From Catellatospora coxensis (lineage in GTDB: Bacteria; Actinomycetota; Actinomycetes; Mycobacteriales; Micromonosporaceae): a stretch of DNA of 64,000 bases. Below, one piece after another: positions 56,929-64,000 of this stretch (positions are counted from its first letter, which is position 1; each line of letters starts with the position of its first letter). Both the position numbers and the translations under genes were made by a program. The stretch is from positions 1-64,000 of the forward strand of contig NZ_BONI01000040.1 of NCBI RefSeq assembly GCF_016862635.1, in the 5' to 3' direction. The notes under the pieces were generated by a model. It did no database searches. It saw nothing but the letters and a program-made list of their open reading frames with translations, and had not been told where the DNA came from.

Positions 56929-57015
56929 TCAGGCGATGACGCCGTCGACCTCACGCTGGGCAACCTCGCGCTTGGCAACCTCGCGCTTGGCAACCTCCTT
57001 CTTTGCAACCTCCAT
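56929..57015 (-). CDS. 28-aa peptide of EVAKR repeats
   Basis: An ATG at 57015 behind an excellent GAGGAGGTG opens a 28-codon frame: MEVAKKEVAKREVAKREVAQ then REVDGVIA. Four pentads EVAKK/EVAKR/EVAKR/EVAQR are followed by a non-repeating tail. The DNA repeats are not identical and the peptide repeat is better kept than chance would give. It could be a charged helix, or a leader-plus-core precursor with core VDGVIA. It is 107 bp before the histidine kinase gene start, in the same orientation, and divergent from the hydroxy-acid oxidase gene. No maturation enzyme is adjacent. Real by its start signal; function unknown. Confidence 0.55.
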   Translation of the reverse strand: MEVAKKEVAKREVAKREVAQREVDGVIA

Positions 57016-57355
57016 GATCACACCTCCTCCTCGGGATCTTGAAGGGCGCGACACAGCGCGCTCCGGTGTCTGCATGGTCTGCCACCGAAGCGCTCGAGTG
57101 GCGCGTTAGGGACTGTAGCGATTGTTGACTCCGCAGTGAAGTCCCTCAATATTGATCTTCTGAAAACCTGTCGCGAACTGTCCCAATAGACGGCTATGAC
57201 TGTCGCGGTGCCGACACATCACGGGTGGCAATCATCGAAATCGGTACCTAAATCATTCTTACGACAATCACTTCCTAAAGATCGCTCGCTATTGTGCGCC
57301 GTCGATCGGCTCCTTTAGCGTGGGCCGCGGACGGGTACGAAGCTGTGGAGGTCCG
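57016..57355. promoter_or_regulatory. AT-rich divergent intergenic region
   Basis: A 340-bp stretch with much lower GC than its surroundings, between the EVAKR peptide and the oxidase gene. It holds AGGGACT/AGTCCC arms (about 57110-57146) and runs such as CAATATTGATCTTC. It must contain the promoters of both divergent genes. I find no further gene. The composition suggests strong regulation or curved DNA. Confidence 0.4.
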
Positions 57356-58441
57356 TTGCCGATCCTGTGCACCGACGACTACCGCGCCCTCGCCCGACCC
57401 CGGCTGCCCGCGGACGTCTGGGACTACCTCGACGGCGGCAGCGGCGCGGAGCTGACCCTGGGCGCCAACCGCCGGCTGTTCGACCGCGCCGAGCTGCGGC
57501 CCCGGGTGCTCGTCGACGTCTCGGTCTGCGACACCGCCGGCAAGCTGCTCGGCGACGCGCTGACCACGCCGGTCGGCATCGCGCCCACGGCGTACCACCG
57601 GCTGGCCCATCCCGACGGCGAGGTCGCCACCGCCCGCGGCGCGCGCGGCGCGCTGTTCGTGGTGAGCATCTTCGCCAGCCGCAGCCTGGAGGACATCGCC
57701 GCGGCGGCCACCGGCCCCCTGTGGCTGCAGCTGTACTGGCTGCGCCGCCGCGCCGTGCTCGCCGAACTGGCCCGCCGCGCCCAGGACGCCGGCTACCGGG
57801 CGCTGGTGCTGACCGTCGACGCGCCGCGCATCGGGCAGCGGCTGCGCGACCAGCGCAACGGCTTCGCCGTCGACCCCGAGGTGCGGGCGGTGAACCTCGA
57901 CGACGCGATCATGGCCGCCTCGCACGAGCACCACGAAGGCGCCTCGGCGATCGCCACGCACGCGGCGCAGACCTTCGACCAGACCGTCACCTGGGCCGAC
58001 CTGGCCTGGCTGCGCGGCCGCACCGAGCTGCCGCTGGTGCTCAAGGGCGTGCTCACCGCCGAGGACGCCGACCGGGCCGTCGAGCACGGCGTCGACGCGA
58101 TCGTCGTGTCCAACCACGGCGGACGCCAGCTCGACGGCGCGGTGCCCGCGCTGCGGGCGCTGCCCGAGGTGGTCGCGGCCGTCGCGGGCCGCTGCCCGGT
58201 GCTGCTCGACGGGGGCGTACGCCACGGCCGCGACGTCTTCATCGCCCTGGCCCTGGGCGCGAGCGCGGTGCTCGTCGGCCGCCCGGCGCTGTGGGCGCTG
58301 GCCGTGGACGGCGCGGACGGCGTGGCCGGGCTGCTGACCATGCTCACCGGCGAGCTGGAGCACACGATGGCGCTGGCCGGACGACCGCGCCTGGCCGACA
58401 TCGGCCGCGACGCGGTGCTGCTGCCCGACCGCCGCGACTGA
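57356..58441 (+). CDS. FMN-dependent alpha-hydroxy-acid oxidase/dehydrogenase
   Basis: A 361-aa TIM-barrel flavoenzyme of the lactate/mandelate/glycolate oxidase family, converting an alpha-hydroxy acid to an alpha-keto acid. It begins WDYLDGGSGAELTLGANRR, with the usual PRVLVDVS strand. Catalytic Tyr is in LQLYW, the active-site base and its neighbours are in S-N-H-G-G-R-Q-L-D-G, and FMN phosphate contacts are in LLDGGVRHGRDV. The start is TTG 57356, preceded by GGAGG four bases away. The aminotransferase follows at 15 bp. The pair parallels Hmo-HpgT of hydroxyphenylglycine pathways, but no 4-hydroxymandelate synthase is present. Confidence 0.88.
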   Translation: MPILCTDDYRALARPRLPADVWDYLDGGSGAELTLGANRRLFDRAELRPRVLVDVSVCDTAGKLLGDALTTPVGIAPTAYHRLAHPDGEVATARGARGALFVVSIFASRSLEDIAAAATGPLWLQLYWLRRRAVLAELARRAQDAGYRALVLTVDAPRIGQRLRDQRNGFAVDPEVRAVNLDDAIMAASHEHHEGASAIATHAAQTFDQTVTWADLAWLRGRTELPLVLKGVLTAEDADRAVEHGVDAIVVSNHGGRQLDGAVPALRALPEVVAAVAGRCPVLLDGGVRHGRDVFIALALGASAVLVGRPALWALAVDGADGVAGLLTMLTGELEHTMALAGRPRLADIGRDAVLLPDRRD

Positions 58442-58456
58442 ACGGAGTGCACGACG

Positions 58457-59797
58457 ATGGTGACGTTCGAGGAGCCGGCCGCGCGGTCGCGAGTCGCCGG
58501 CAAGCCGGTGGAGCTGGCCAAGGAGGCGATGCACGCCTCGGTGAGCGACCCCGTCGCCGCCTCGATGAACTTCCTCAACGAGGTCGCCGGCCGTTACCCC
58601 GACGCCATCTCGCTGGCCGCCGGCCGGCCGTACGAGGGCTTCTACGAGACCGAGGACATCAAGCGCTACCTCGACGTGTACGTCGCGTACCTGGGCGACC
58701 AGGGCAGCACGCCGGAGCAGATCCGCCGCGCGCTGATGCAGTACGGCCGCACCAACGGCCAGATCCACGGCCTCATCGCGCGCATGCTCGCCGTCGACGA
58801 GGGCATCGAGGTGCCCGCCGAGGCGATCTCGGTGACCGCGGGCTGCCAGGAAGCGATGATCATGGCGTTGCGCGGGCTCTGCGCGGGCCCCGACGACGTG
58901 CTGCTGGCCGCCGAGCCGTGCTACGTCGGCATCACCGGCGCGGCCCGGGTGCTGAACATCGACGTGGTGCCGGTGCCGGAGGGCCCCGCCGGACTGGACC
59001 CGGCCCGGGTCGCCGAGACGGCCCGCGCGGTGCGCGCCCAGGGCCGCCACCCCCGCGCCCTGTACCTGGTGCCCGACTTCTCCAACCCGTCCGGCGGCTG
59101 CCTGGACCTGGCCGCCCGGCACGCGCTGCTCGACGTCGCCGCCGCCGAGGACCTGCTGATCCTGGAGGACGACCCGTACGGCCTGTTCGGCCTCGACGAC
59201 CGACCCCGCCCCCGGCTGAAGTCCCTCGACCGCGACCAGCGCGTGATCTACCTGGGTTCGTTCGCGAAGTCCTGCTTCCCCGGCGCGCGCATCGGCTTCC
59301 TGGTCGCCGACCAGACCGTCGTCGACGCGGCCGGCAACCGCACCCTGCTGGCCGAGGAACTGTCCGCGATCAAGAGCATGGTCACGGTCAACACCTCCCC
59401 CATCGCCCAGGCCGTCGTCGGCGGCCTCCTGGTCGAGTCCGGCTGCAGCCTCAAGGCGGCCAACGTGGACAAGATCGCCTTCTACCGCGGCAACCTGCGC
59501 CGCCTGCTCGACGCCCTCGACCGCCACCTGCCCGCGCCGTGGCGCGACGACGTCGGCATCACCTGGAACGTGCCCGCCGGCGGCTTCTTCGCCGTCGTCG
59601 ACGTGCCCATCCCCGCCGACGAGAAGCTCCTGGAGATCTCCGCCTCCCGCCACGGCGTCCTCTGGACCCCCATGAGCTTCTTCTACACCGACGGCGGCCA
59701 CCACTCCCTCCGCCTGTCCTGCAGCGGCCTGACCCCCGACACCCTCGAAGAGGGCGTCCGCCGCCTCGCCACCCTCCTCCGCGACTCCCTCACCTGA
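58457..59797 (+). CDS. PLP-dependent aminotransferase (class I/II)
   Basis: A 446-aa fold-type I aminotransferase. The PLP Lys is in GSFAKSCFPGARIGF, the pyridine-binding Asp in LLILEDDPYGLF, the N-P-S-G of SNPSGG and the carboxylate-binding Arg in LRLSC are all present. ISLAAGRPYEGFYE at the N-terminus is shared with HpgT-like and valine-pyruvate-type aminotransferases. It follows the hydroxy-acid oxidase by 15 bp, so the two probably turn a hydroxy acid into an amino acid through the keto acid. Which amino acid is not determined. Confidence 0.9.
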   Translation: MVTFEEPAARSRVAGKPVELAKEAMHASVSDPVAASMNFLNEVAGRYPDAISLAAGRPYEGFYETEDIKRYLDVYVAYLGDQGSTPEQIRRALMQYGRTNGQIHGLIARMLAVDEGIEVPAEAISVTAGCQEAMIMALRGLCAGPDDVLLAAEPCYVGITGAARVLNIDVVPVPEGPAGLDPARVAETARAVRAQGRHPRALYLVPDFSNPSGGCLDLAARHALLDVAAAEDLLILEDDPYGLFGLDDRPRPRLKSLDRDQRVIYLGSFAKSCFPGARIGFLVADQTVVDAAGNRTLLAEELSAIKSMVTVNTSPIAQAVVGGLLVESGCSLKAANVDKIAFYRGNLRRLLDALDRHLPAPWRDDVGITWNVPAGGFFAVVDVPIPADEKLLEISASRHGVLWTPMSFFYTDGGHHSLRLSCSGLTPDTLEEGVRRLATLLRDSLT

Positions 59798-59859
59798 CCC
59801 CGCCCTCCCCCACCCCGGCCCGCCCTTCGCGCCCCGGGGCTTTTCGCCGTGCCCACCCC

Positions 59860-59944
59860 CAAGATCGCGACGATCTTGCGCGAACTGTTGCTGTTTTGCC
59901 CAGTTCGCGCGTGTCATACCCACAGCCTGCGCAAGATCGTCGCG
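59860..59944. repeat. CAAGATCG long inverted repeat, copy B
   Basis: The first 31 bases (59860-59890) are identical to copy A at 51331-51361. The arms 59866-59881 and 59929-59944 form a 16-bp stem. The right portion GCGTGTCATACCCACAG is nearly the same as in copy A, while the central bases differ. It lies downstream of the aminotransferase gene. Confidence 0.85.
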
Positions 59945-59969
59945 GCGGGCACCGACCGGAGTTCCCTCC

Positions 59970-59987
59970 TTGACAAGTTTTGTTGTC
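59970..59987. promoter_or_regulatory. Promoter and dyad upstream of the ArsR-like gene
   Basis: TTGACA (59970-59975) could be a -35 element. GACAA-GTTTTG-TTGTC (59972-59987) is a dyad overlapping it, 18 bp before the start codon. A winged-helix regulator binding here would repress its own operon. No good -10 is seen. Confidence 0.45.
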
Positions 59988-60004
59988 GGTGGGAGGGTGG
60001 GGGC

Positions 60005-60634
60005 ATGTTCGAGGTCGGGGTGATCGAGGATCCGGTGGTGGCCGAGGTGTCGCTCGATCCGGTGCGGGCCCGGTTGCTGGCCGCGCTGGTGGAGCCGGGG
60101 TCGGCGACGACGTTGGCCGCGCAGGCGGGGCTGACCCGGCAGAAGGTGAACCATCATCTGCGCACGCTGGAGAGTCACGGGCTCGTCGAGCTGGTCGAGG
60201 AGCGGCGCAAGGGCAACTGCACGGAGCGGGTGTTGCGGGCGACCGCGGCGTCGTATGTCATCTCGCCCGCCGCGTTTTCCGCGGTGGCGCCCGATCCGGA
60301 GCGGTCGCCTGATCAGCAGTCGGCGCGGTGGCTGCTGGCGCTGGCGTCGCGGCTGGTCCGCGAGGTCGGCGAGCTGATCACCGGGGCGCGGGCCGCACGC
60401 CGGCCGCTGGCGACGTTCGCGGTGGACAGCGAGATCCGGTTCGCCTCGGCGGGTGACCGGGCCGCGTTCGCCGCCGAACTCACCGAGACGCTGGCCGCCC
60501 TGGTCAGCCGTTATCACGACGGGAGCGCCACCGGCGGCCGCCGGCACCGGCTGGTCGTCGGGCTGCACCCGAGCCTGCTGCTGCCCCGCGCGGACGGCAC
60601 CCGCTCAGCTGAGCAAGACACCGAGAAGGAGTAG
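60005..60634 (+). CDS. ArsR-like winged-helix regulator
   Basis: A 209-aa regulator. The winged HTH (about 12-75) reads EVSLDPVRARLLAALVEPGS, LAAQAGLTRQKVNHHLRTLE and HGLVELVEERRKGN. The ~130-residue C-terminal part (ASRLVREVGELITGARAA and onward) resembles no metal site: no ArsR cysteine motif is visible, so the signal is probably a small organic molecule or the partner protein. The ATG at 60005 follows GGGAGG. The SRPBCC gene starts four bases after its stop, a very common pairing in actinobacteria. Confidence 0.9.
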   Translation: MFEVGVIEDPVVAEVSLDPVRARLLAALVEPGSATTLAAQAGLTRQKVNHHLRTLESHGLVELVEERRKGNCTERVLRATAASYVISPAAFSAVAPDPERSPDQQSARWLLALASRLVREVGELITGARAARRPLATFAVDSEIRFASAGDRAAFAAELTETLAALVSRYHDGSATGGRRHRLVVGLHPSLLLPRADGTRSAEQDTEKE

Positions 60635-60638
60635 GACC

Positions 60639-61352
60639 ATGGGCAAGAAGTTCGAGATCGTACGCGAAGGCGAGCTGCGGACCACGCCGGAGGAGTACTG
60701 GGATGCCGTCACCACCGGCAACGGCGGCTGGCTGTGGCCGATGGAGTTCGAGCCGCGCGTCGGCGGGGCGGCCGCGTTCGGCGGCACCGTCACCGAGTGG
60801 GACCCGCCGCACCGGCTCGCGTCCCGGATGGACGGCGACAACGGCTGGTTCAACCAGGTCGAGCACACCGTCGAGGGCCGCGACGGCGGAAAGACCTGGT
60901 TCCGGTACGTGCACAGCGGCGTGTTCACCGACGACTGGGACAACCAGTACGACGGCGCCGACCAGCACACCGACTTCTACCTGCACACCCTCGGGCAGTA
61001 CCTGGCCCACTTCAGCCGCCGCCCGGTCGTCTACCTGTCGACCGACGCGCCCGCGGCGTCGAACTCGCCCGGCGGCTTCACCACGCTGCGCGGCGCGCTC
61101 GGCCTGACCACCGCGACCGCGCAGGACGACATGATCCGCACCGCGCTGCCCGGCGGCGAGACCGAGGCGGTCGTCGACTACCTGCACCCGAACTTCGTCG
61201 GGCTGCGTACGCGGGACGCGCTGTACCGCTTCTTCGGCCGCAACGCGTTCGGCGCGCCGGTCGGCGTGGCCGTGCACCACTTCGACGCGACCGCCGACGC
61301 CGCCGCCGAGCAGAAGGCCCTCGAGGACTGGCTCCAGGGCGTCTACGCCTGA
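60639..61352 (+). CDS. SRPBCC-domain (AHSA1-like) protein
   Basis: A 237-aa protein of the START/Bet v1-like SRPBCC superfamily, which encloses a hydrophobic ligand cavity. EVRE-type start (KKFEIVREGELRTTPEEYWD), central FGGTVTEWDPPHRLASRM and a later HTDFYLHTLGQYLAHF helix are typical of the AHSA1 branch. It is longer than usual because of a C-terminal ~80-residue extension. AGGAG precedes the ATG. Co-transcribed with the ArsR-like regulator, it may provide the sensed ligand or remove it. Confidence 0.88.
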   Translation: MGKKFEIVREGELRTTPEEYWDAVTTGNGGWLWPMEFEPRVGGAAAFGGTVTEWDPPHRLASRMDGDNGWFNQVEHTVEGRDGGKTWFRYVHSGVFTDDWDNQYDGADQHTDFYLHTLGQYLAHFSRRPVVYLSTDAPAASNSPGGFTTLRGALGLTTATAQDDMIRTALPGGETEAVVDYLHPNFVGLRTRDALYRFFGRNAFGAPVGVAVHHFDATADAAAEQKALEDWLQGVYA

Positions 61353-61382
61353 GCCGGCCACCCGCCCGCCCCGCTTTCTATC

Positions 61383-61441
61383 GACGTTGGCCTATCTCAT
61401 CGACTTTTGAGCGATCGGAGTCGATGAGATAGGCCAACGTC
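61383..61441. repeat. 23-bp perfect inverted repeat between convergent genes
   Basis: Arms 61383-61405 and 61419-61441 are exact complements (outer end GACGTTGGCC, inner end TCATCGACT) with a 13-nt loop. It separates the converging SRPBCC and esterase genes and would terminate both. It is the longest perfect stem in the window. Confidence 0.85.
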
Positions 61442-61465
61442 TACGTAAGGCGGGGCCGGGGCGGG

Positions 61466-62404
61466 TCAGCCGGTGAACCAGGTGCGGAGCTGGGCGGCGG
61501 CCTGGGCCAGGGCACGGCGGCCGGCGTCGAGGTCGCCGGACATGCAGAAGAAGCCGTGGACCATGCCGTCGTATCGGGTCAGCGTCACCGGCACGCCCTC
61601 GCGCCCGAGCCGGCGGGCGTACTCCTCGGCCTGGTCGCGCAGCGGGTCGTACTCCGCGGTGACGACCAGGGCCGGCGGCAACCCGGCCAGGCTGTCCGCG
61701 CGCAGCGGCGAGGCCAGCGGGTTCAGCCCGTCCTCGGGGGTGGCCAGGTAGTTCGCCCAGTACCAGGCGACCGAGGTGGCGTTGAACAGGTACGGGTCGG
61801 TGCCCTCGCGCAGCGAGGCGGTGTGCGAGCGGTGGTCGGTGTTCGGGTACACCAGCAGCTGCCCGGCCAGCGGCAGGTCGCCGTCCGCGCGGGCCAGCAG
61901 GGTCACCGCGGCGGCCAGGTTGCCGCCCGCGCTGTCGCCGCCGACCGCGATCCGGGCCGGGTCCGCGCCGATCTCGGCGGCGTTCGCGGCGACCCAGCGC
62001 ACGGCGGCGTGGCAGTCGTGCACCGCGGCGGGGAACTTGTGCTCCGGGGCGAGCCGGTAGCCGGCCGCGACGACCAGGCAGCCGGCCGCGTTGGCGAGGC
62101 TGCGGCAGACCGCGTCGGAGGTGTCGATGGTGCCCAGGGTCCAGCCGCCGCCGAAGAAGTAGACCAGCACCGGCAGCTCGCCGCCGCCGAGCACCGGACG
62201 GTAGATCCGGATCGGCAGCGGCCCGCCGGGACCGTCGATCTCCCGGTCGACGACCTCGGCGACGGGTTCGGGATCGCCGCCGGAGGCCTGGATCGAGGCG
62301 AGGTCGGCGGCGCGGGCCTCGTCCACCGACAGCGTGTACAGCTGCGGGGTGGCACTGGCTTCGCGCCGCGCGCGCATCGCCTGGACCTGCGGGTGCAGTG
62401 GCAT
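61466..62404 (-). CDS. Alpha/beta-hydrolase esterase (HSL family)
   Basis: A 312-aa esterase of the hormone-sensitive-lipase group. The nucleophile is in G-D-S-A-G-G-N, the acid in VVTAEYDPLRDQ and the His in YDGMVHGFF. The oxyanion motif, normally H-G-G-G-W, reads F-G-G-G-W: the leading His is Phe. That His is nearly invariant in the family, so activity or specificity may be changed. GGAGAG precedes the ATG at 62404. It lies 100 bp downstream of the ATP-grasp gene in the same orientation. Confidence 0.9.
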   Translation of the reverse strand: MPLHPQVQAMRARREASATPQLYTLSVDEARAADLASIQASGGDPEPVAEVVDREIDGPGGPLPIRIYRPVLGGGELPVLVYFFGGGWTLGTIDTSDAVCRSLANAAGCLVVAAGYRLAPEHKFPAAVHDCHAAVRWVAANAAEIGADPARIAVGGDSAGGNLAAAVTLLARADGDLPLAGQLLVYPNTDHRSHTASLREGTDPYLFNATSVAWYWANYLATPEDGLNPLASPLRADSLAGLPPALVVTAEYDPLRDQAEEYARRLGREGVPVTLTRYDGMVHGFFCMSGDLDAGRRALAQAAAQLRTWFTG

Positions 62405-62504
62405 CGGACTCTCCTGATCCTGCTCAGGCGACCGCGCCGAGAGCGACTCGGCGGGCCGTGGCATCGGGGCGGCCGGTCGGATCCGCGTCGTCGCGGACCC
62501 GCTG

Positions 62505-63803
62505 TCAGCCGTCCACGGCGGCGGCGTGGACGAAGTCGGCGTTGCGGGGGTCGGCGAACAGCTCCCGCAGCGTCGGGGCCAGCGGCAGCACCTCGATGTG
62601 CTCCCGGAACCAGTCGGCCAGCTCGGTGAGCCGCCGCTGGGCGGTCTCCAGATCGGCGGCATGCACGGTGACCTCGCCCATGCGGGCGAACGTGTTCGCC
62701 GCGCCGCCCTGCACCCGCATGCCCTTGGGCACGAAGAGCCGGGCGTGCACCACGTCGGGCTGCGCCAGCACCTCCGCCACGGTCGGGCAGCCGAGCACGA
62801 CCCCCGGCCGCAGCGGCAGGAACGTGGAGGCGACCACGCCGTCGCGGGCCCGCACCTGCGGTTCGCCGACCGGCCCCAGCAGCGCGCGCACGCCCTCGAC
62901 GGCCAGGTCGACGCCGTACCTGTAGCGGATCTGGTCGCTGATCGGGCCGCCCGCGCGGCGGGCCGCGCACTCGCTGAACACCAGGTCGCCCGGCTCGGGC
63001 CGGTGGAACAGCTCCATGTGGAAGACGCCGTCGGCCAAACCCAGCACCCGCAGCGCCTCGGTGACCAGCGGCGCCGCCAGATCGTACGCCCGCTTGTCGG
63101 CGACCGGATCGAGGCAGAAGGTCTGCACCGGCGCCCTCTCCAGCACCGCGCTCAGGCAGGGCTGGGCGTACCGGCCCAGGCTGAGGAAGCGCAGCTCCCC
63201 GCCGGACAGGAAGCCGTCGGCGAACCACTCCTCGCCCGCGACGAACTCCTCGATCACGAAGGTGCGCGCGGCGGTGTTGTTCGCGCGGCACCGGTCGCTG
63301 ATCCGGGCGAGCTCGGCGTCGCCCTCGACCACGTACGTCGACTGCGTCGCCATCCCGGCGACCGGCTTGACCACGGCTTTCGGGTACGGCAGCCGGAAGT
63401 CGGCGGGCAGCTCGCGGATGTCCTCGATCACCGTGCACGCGGTCACCGGCAGCCCGGCCTCGCGCAGCGCCCGCTTCTGCAGGAACTTGTCGCGGAACAG
63501 GGCCACCGTGTGCGGCGGGACGCCCCGCGCGCCGAGCATGGCGGCCAGCGCGGCGGCGGTCATCAGCGCGGGGTCGTCGTAGGCGTAGACCGCGTCGAAC
63601 GACCCGGGGCCGAACCCGGCTCGCAGCAGGCCGTTGACGGCGGCGTCGAGGCTCTTGTGGTCGTCGACGAACACGGTGCGTACCCCGGCGGGCAGCGGCA
63701 GCCAGCCGTCCTTGGTGGTCGCGCCGAGCAGGACGGTGACGTCGACGCCGGGGTCGAGCGCGGCCAGGGCGGGCAGGTCCGCACCCACCATCAGCAACCG
63801 CAT
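62505..63803 (-). CDS. ATP-grasp carboxylate-amine ligase
   Basis: A 432-aa ATP-grasp enzyme that would activate a carboxylate as acyl phosphate and join it to an amine. An N-terminal Rossmann-like domain (about 1-95) is followed by the ATP-grasp fold. ATP-binding Lys lies in FRDKFLQKRALREAGLPV and in YPKAVVKPVAG, FVIEEFVAGEEW forms the hinge strand, and the metal-binding Glu and Asn-like positions are near VFHMELFHRPEPGDLVFSECAAR. It resembles L-amino-acid ligases and biotin-carboxylase-type ligases of natural-product clusters. The substrate is unknown; the downstream esterase is the only linked gene. Confidence 0.88.
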   Translation of the reverse strand: MRLLMVGADLPALAALDPGVDVTVLLGATTKDGWLPLPAGVRTVFVDDHKSLDAAVNGLLRAGFGPGSFDAVYAYDDPALMTAAALAAMLGARGVPPHTVALFRDKFLQKRALREAGLPVTACTVIEDIRELPADFRLPYPKAVVKPVAGMATQSTYVVEGDAELARISDRCRANNTAARTFVIEEFVAGEEWFADGFLSGGELRFLSLGRYAQPCLSAVLERAPVQTFCLDPVADKRAYDLAAPLVTEALRVLGLADGVFHMELFHRPEPGDLVFSECAARRAGGPISDQIRYRYGVDLAVEGVRALLGPVGEPQVRARDGVVASTFLPLRPGVVLGCPTVAEVLAQPDVVHARLFVPKGMRVQGGAANTFARMGEVTVHAADLETAQRRLTELADWFREHIEVLPLAPTLRELFADPRNADFVHAAAVDG

Positions 63804-63971
63804 CGGCCGACCGCCTCTCCCCGCCCGCGGCCCACCGCCCGCGGATCGAAGGTCACCGTATCGATGGCGACGGTGGGTGTCCAGAGGGCCACCACTCGAT
63901 ACCTACGGATACTTCAATGCCGAGCTTCGCTGCTGGTACAAAGAACCCGACCGGCTGGAGAAGGAGTTCCG

Positions 63972-64000
63972 TTGTCCATCGCGACACCGTCGTCGCCCTG
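63972..64000 (+). CDS. Start of a gene running off the window
   Basis: AAGGAG at 63961-63966 stands five bases before TTG 63972, which opens a frame SIATPSSP to the window end. The preceding 63804-63960 is the divergent gap from the ATP-grasp gene and is relatively AT-rich near 63890-63950, as a promoter would be. Too short to identify. Confidence 0.4.

Noticed and set aside
56854-57042. Plus-strand pentapeptide-like frame (LGNLALGNLALGNL)
   Set aside because: It is the shadow of the minus-strand EVAKR peptide and has no ribosome-binding site of its own; the minus-strand frame has a strong one.
56929-58441. A mycofactocin-type cluster (short peptide plus lactate-dehydrogenase-like flavoenzyme)
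   Set aside because: The peptide lacks the C-terminal Val-Tyr of MftA and no MftC radical SAM or MftB is near.
57356-59797. Hydroxyphenylglycine cluster
   Set aside because: No 4-hydroxymandelate synthase, prephenate dehydrogenase or NRPS in the window; only the two-enzyme pair is present.
62505-63803. Graspetide-type RiPP ligase
   Set aside because: The ATP-grasp protein has the layout of amino-acid ligases and no precursor peptide or second ligase lies beside it.

Overview
The window is chromosomal DNA of a high-GC actinomycete. Codons end almost always in G or C, GTG and TTG starts are common, several promoters look leaderless (a -10 hexamer 6-7 nt before the start codon), and the content is typical of a saprophytic soil actinobacterium: GH9 and GH16 glycanases, a P450, an ECF sigma factor, an XRE/TPR regulator and ArsR/SRPBCC genes. 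I infer Micromonosporaceae (Catellatospora/Actinoplanes/Micromonospora-like); nothing in the window proves the genus.

Layout. 0.1-2.2 kb: a LysR regulator and a divergent VOC-GNAT pair, both with an ATAAC-N6-GTTAT palindrome upstream. 2.2-3.8 kb: a secreted protein flanked by two direct copies of a ~115-bp repeat. 3.9-12.7 kb: a defence block with a complete type I restriction-modification operon (hsdR-hsdS-hsdM, minus strand, 4-nt overlaps) and, divergently, a GmrSD-like DUF262/DUF1524 protein whose C-terminus is an alkyltransferase-like (ATL) DNA-binding domain lacking the acceptor cysteine. 12.8-19.5 kb: a GNAT gene, an XRE/TPR regulator, and a divergent eight-gene operon with every junction overlapping: four small proteins, a 34-codon ORF, a radical SAM/SPASM-like enzyme, a GHMP sugar kinase and a phosphohexomutase. 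It ends at a serine-recombinase remnant beside tRNA-Met, so 3.7-19.8 kb may be an integrated island.

20-31 kb is mostly core genome: a kinase-like protein, a secreted Ig-like repeat protein, tRNA-Asn, a two-permease ABC-2 exporter, dnaG and dgt. 31-42 kb is secreted and redox biology: GH16-CBM6 glucanase, a membrane heme/ferredoxin protein with an FAD reductase and a lipoprotein, DUF4142 and DUF1996 proteins, and a five-module GH9 cellulase. GH16 and GH9 both carry GGGAGCGCTCCC-like palindromes, suggesting a CebR/LacI-type regulon. 42-52 kb: pyruvate phosphate dikinase, P450, an M23 peptidase with a CRP-like site, and a sugar ABC importer. 51-64 kb: a PP2C-like protein, ECF sigma factor with its membrane partner, a frameshifted lipoprotein, a NarL-type two-component system, a 28-aa peptide made of EVAKR repeats, a hydroxy-acid oxidase/aminotransferase pair, an ArsR/SRPBCC pair, an esterase and an ATP-grasp ligase.

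The observations I would check first are the DUF262-ATL fusion beside the type I system, the coupled radical SAM/GHMP kinase/hexomutase operon, a 68-bp tandem repeat in which each unit is a 23-codon mini-ORF ending in ATGA on the next start, the EVAKR peptide, and two families of intergenic palindromes, one with compensatory base-pair changes.
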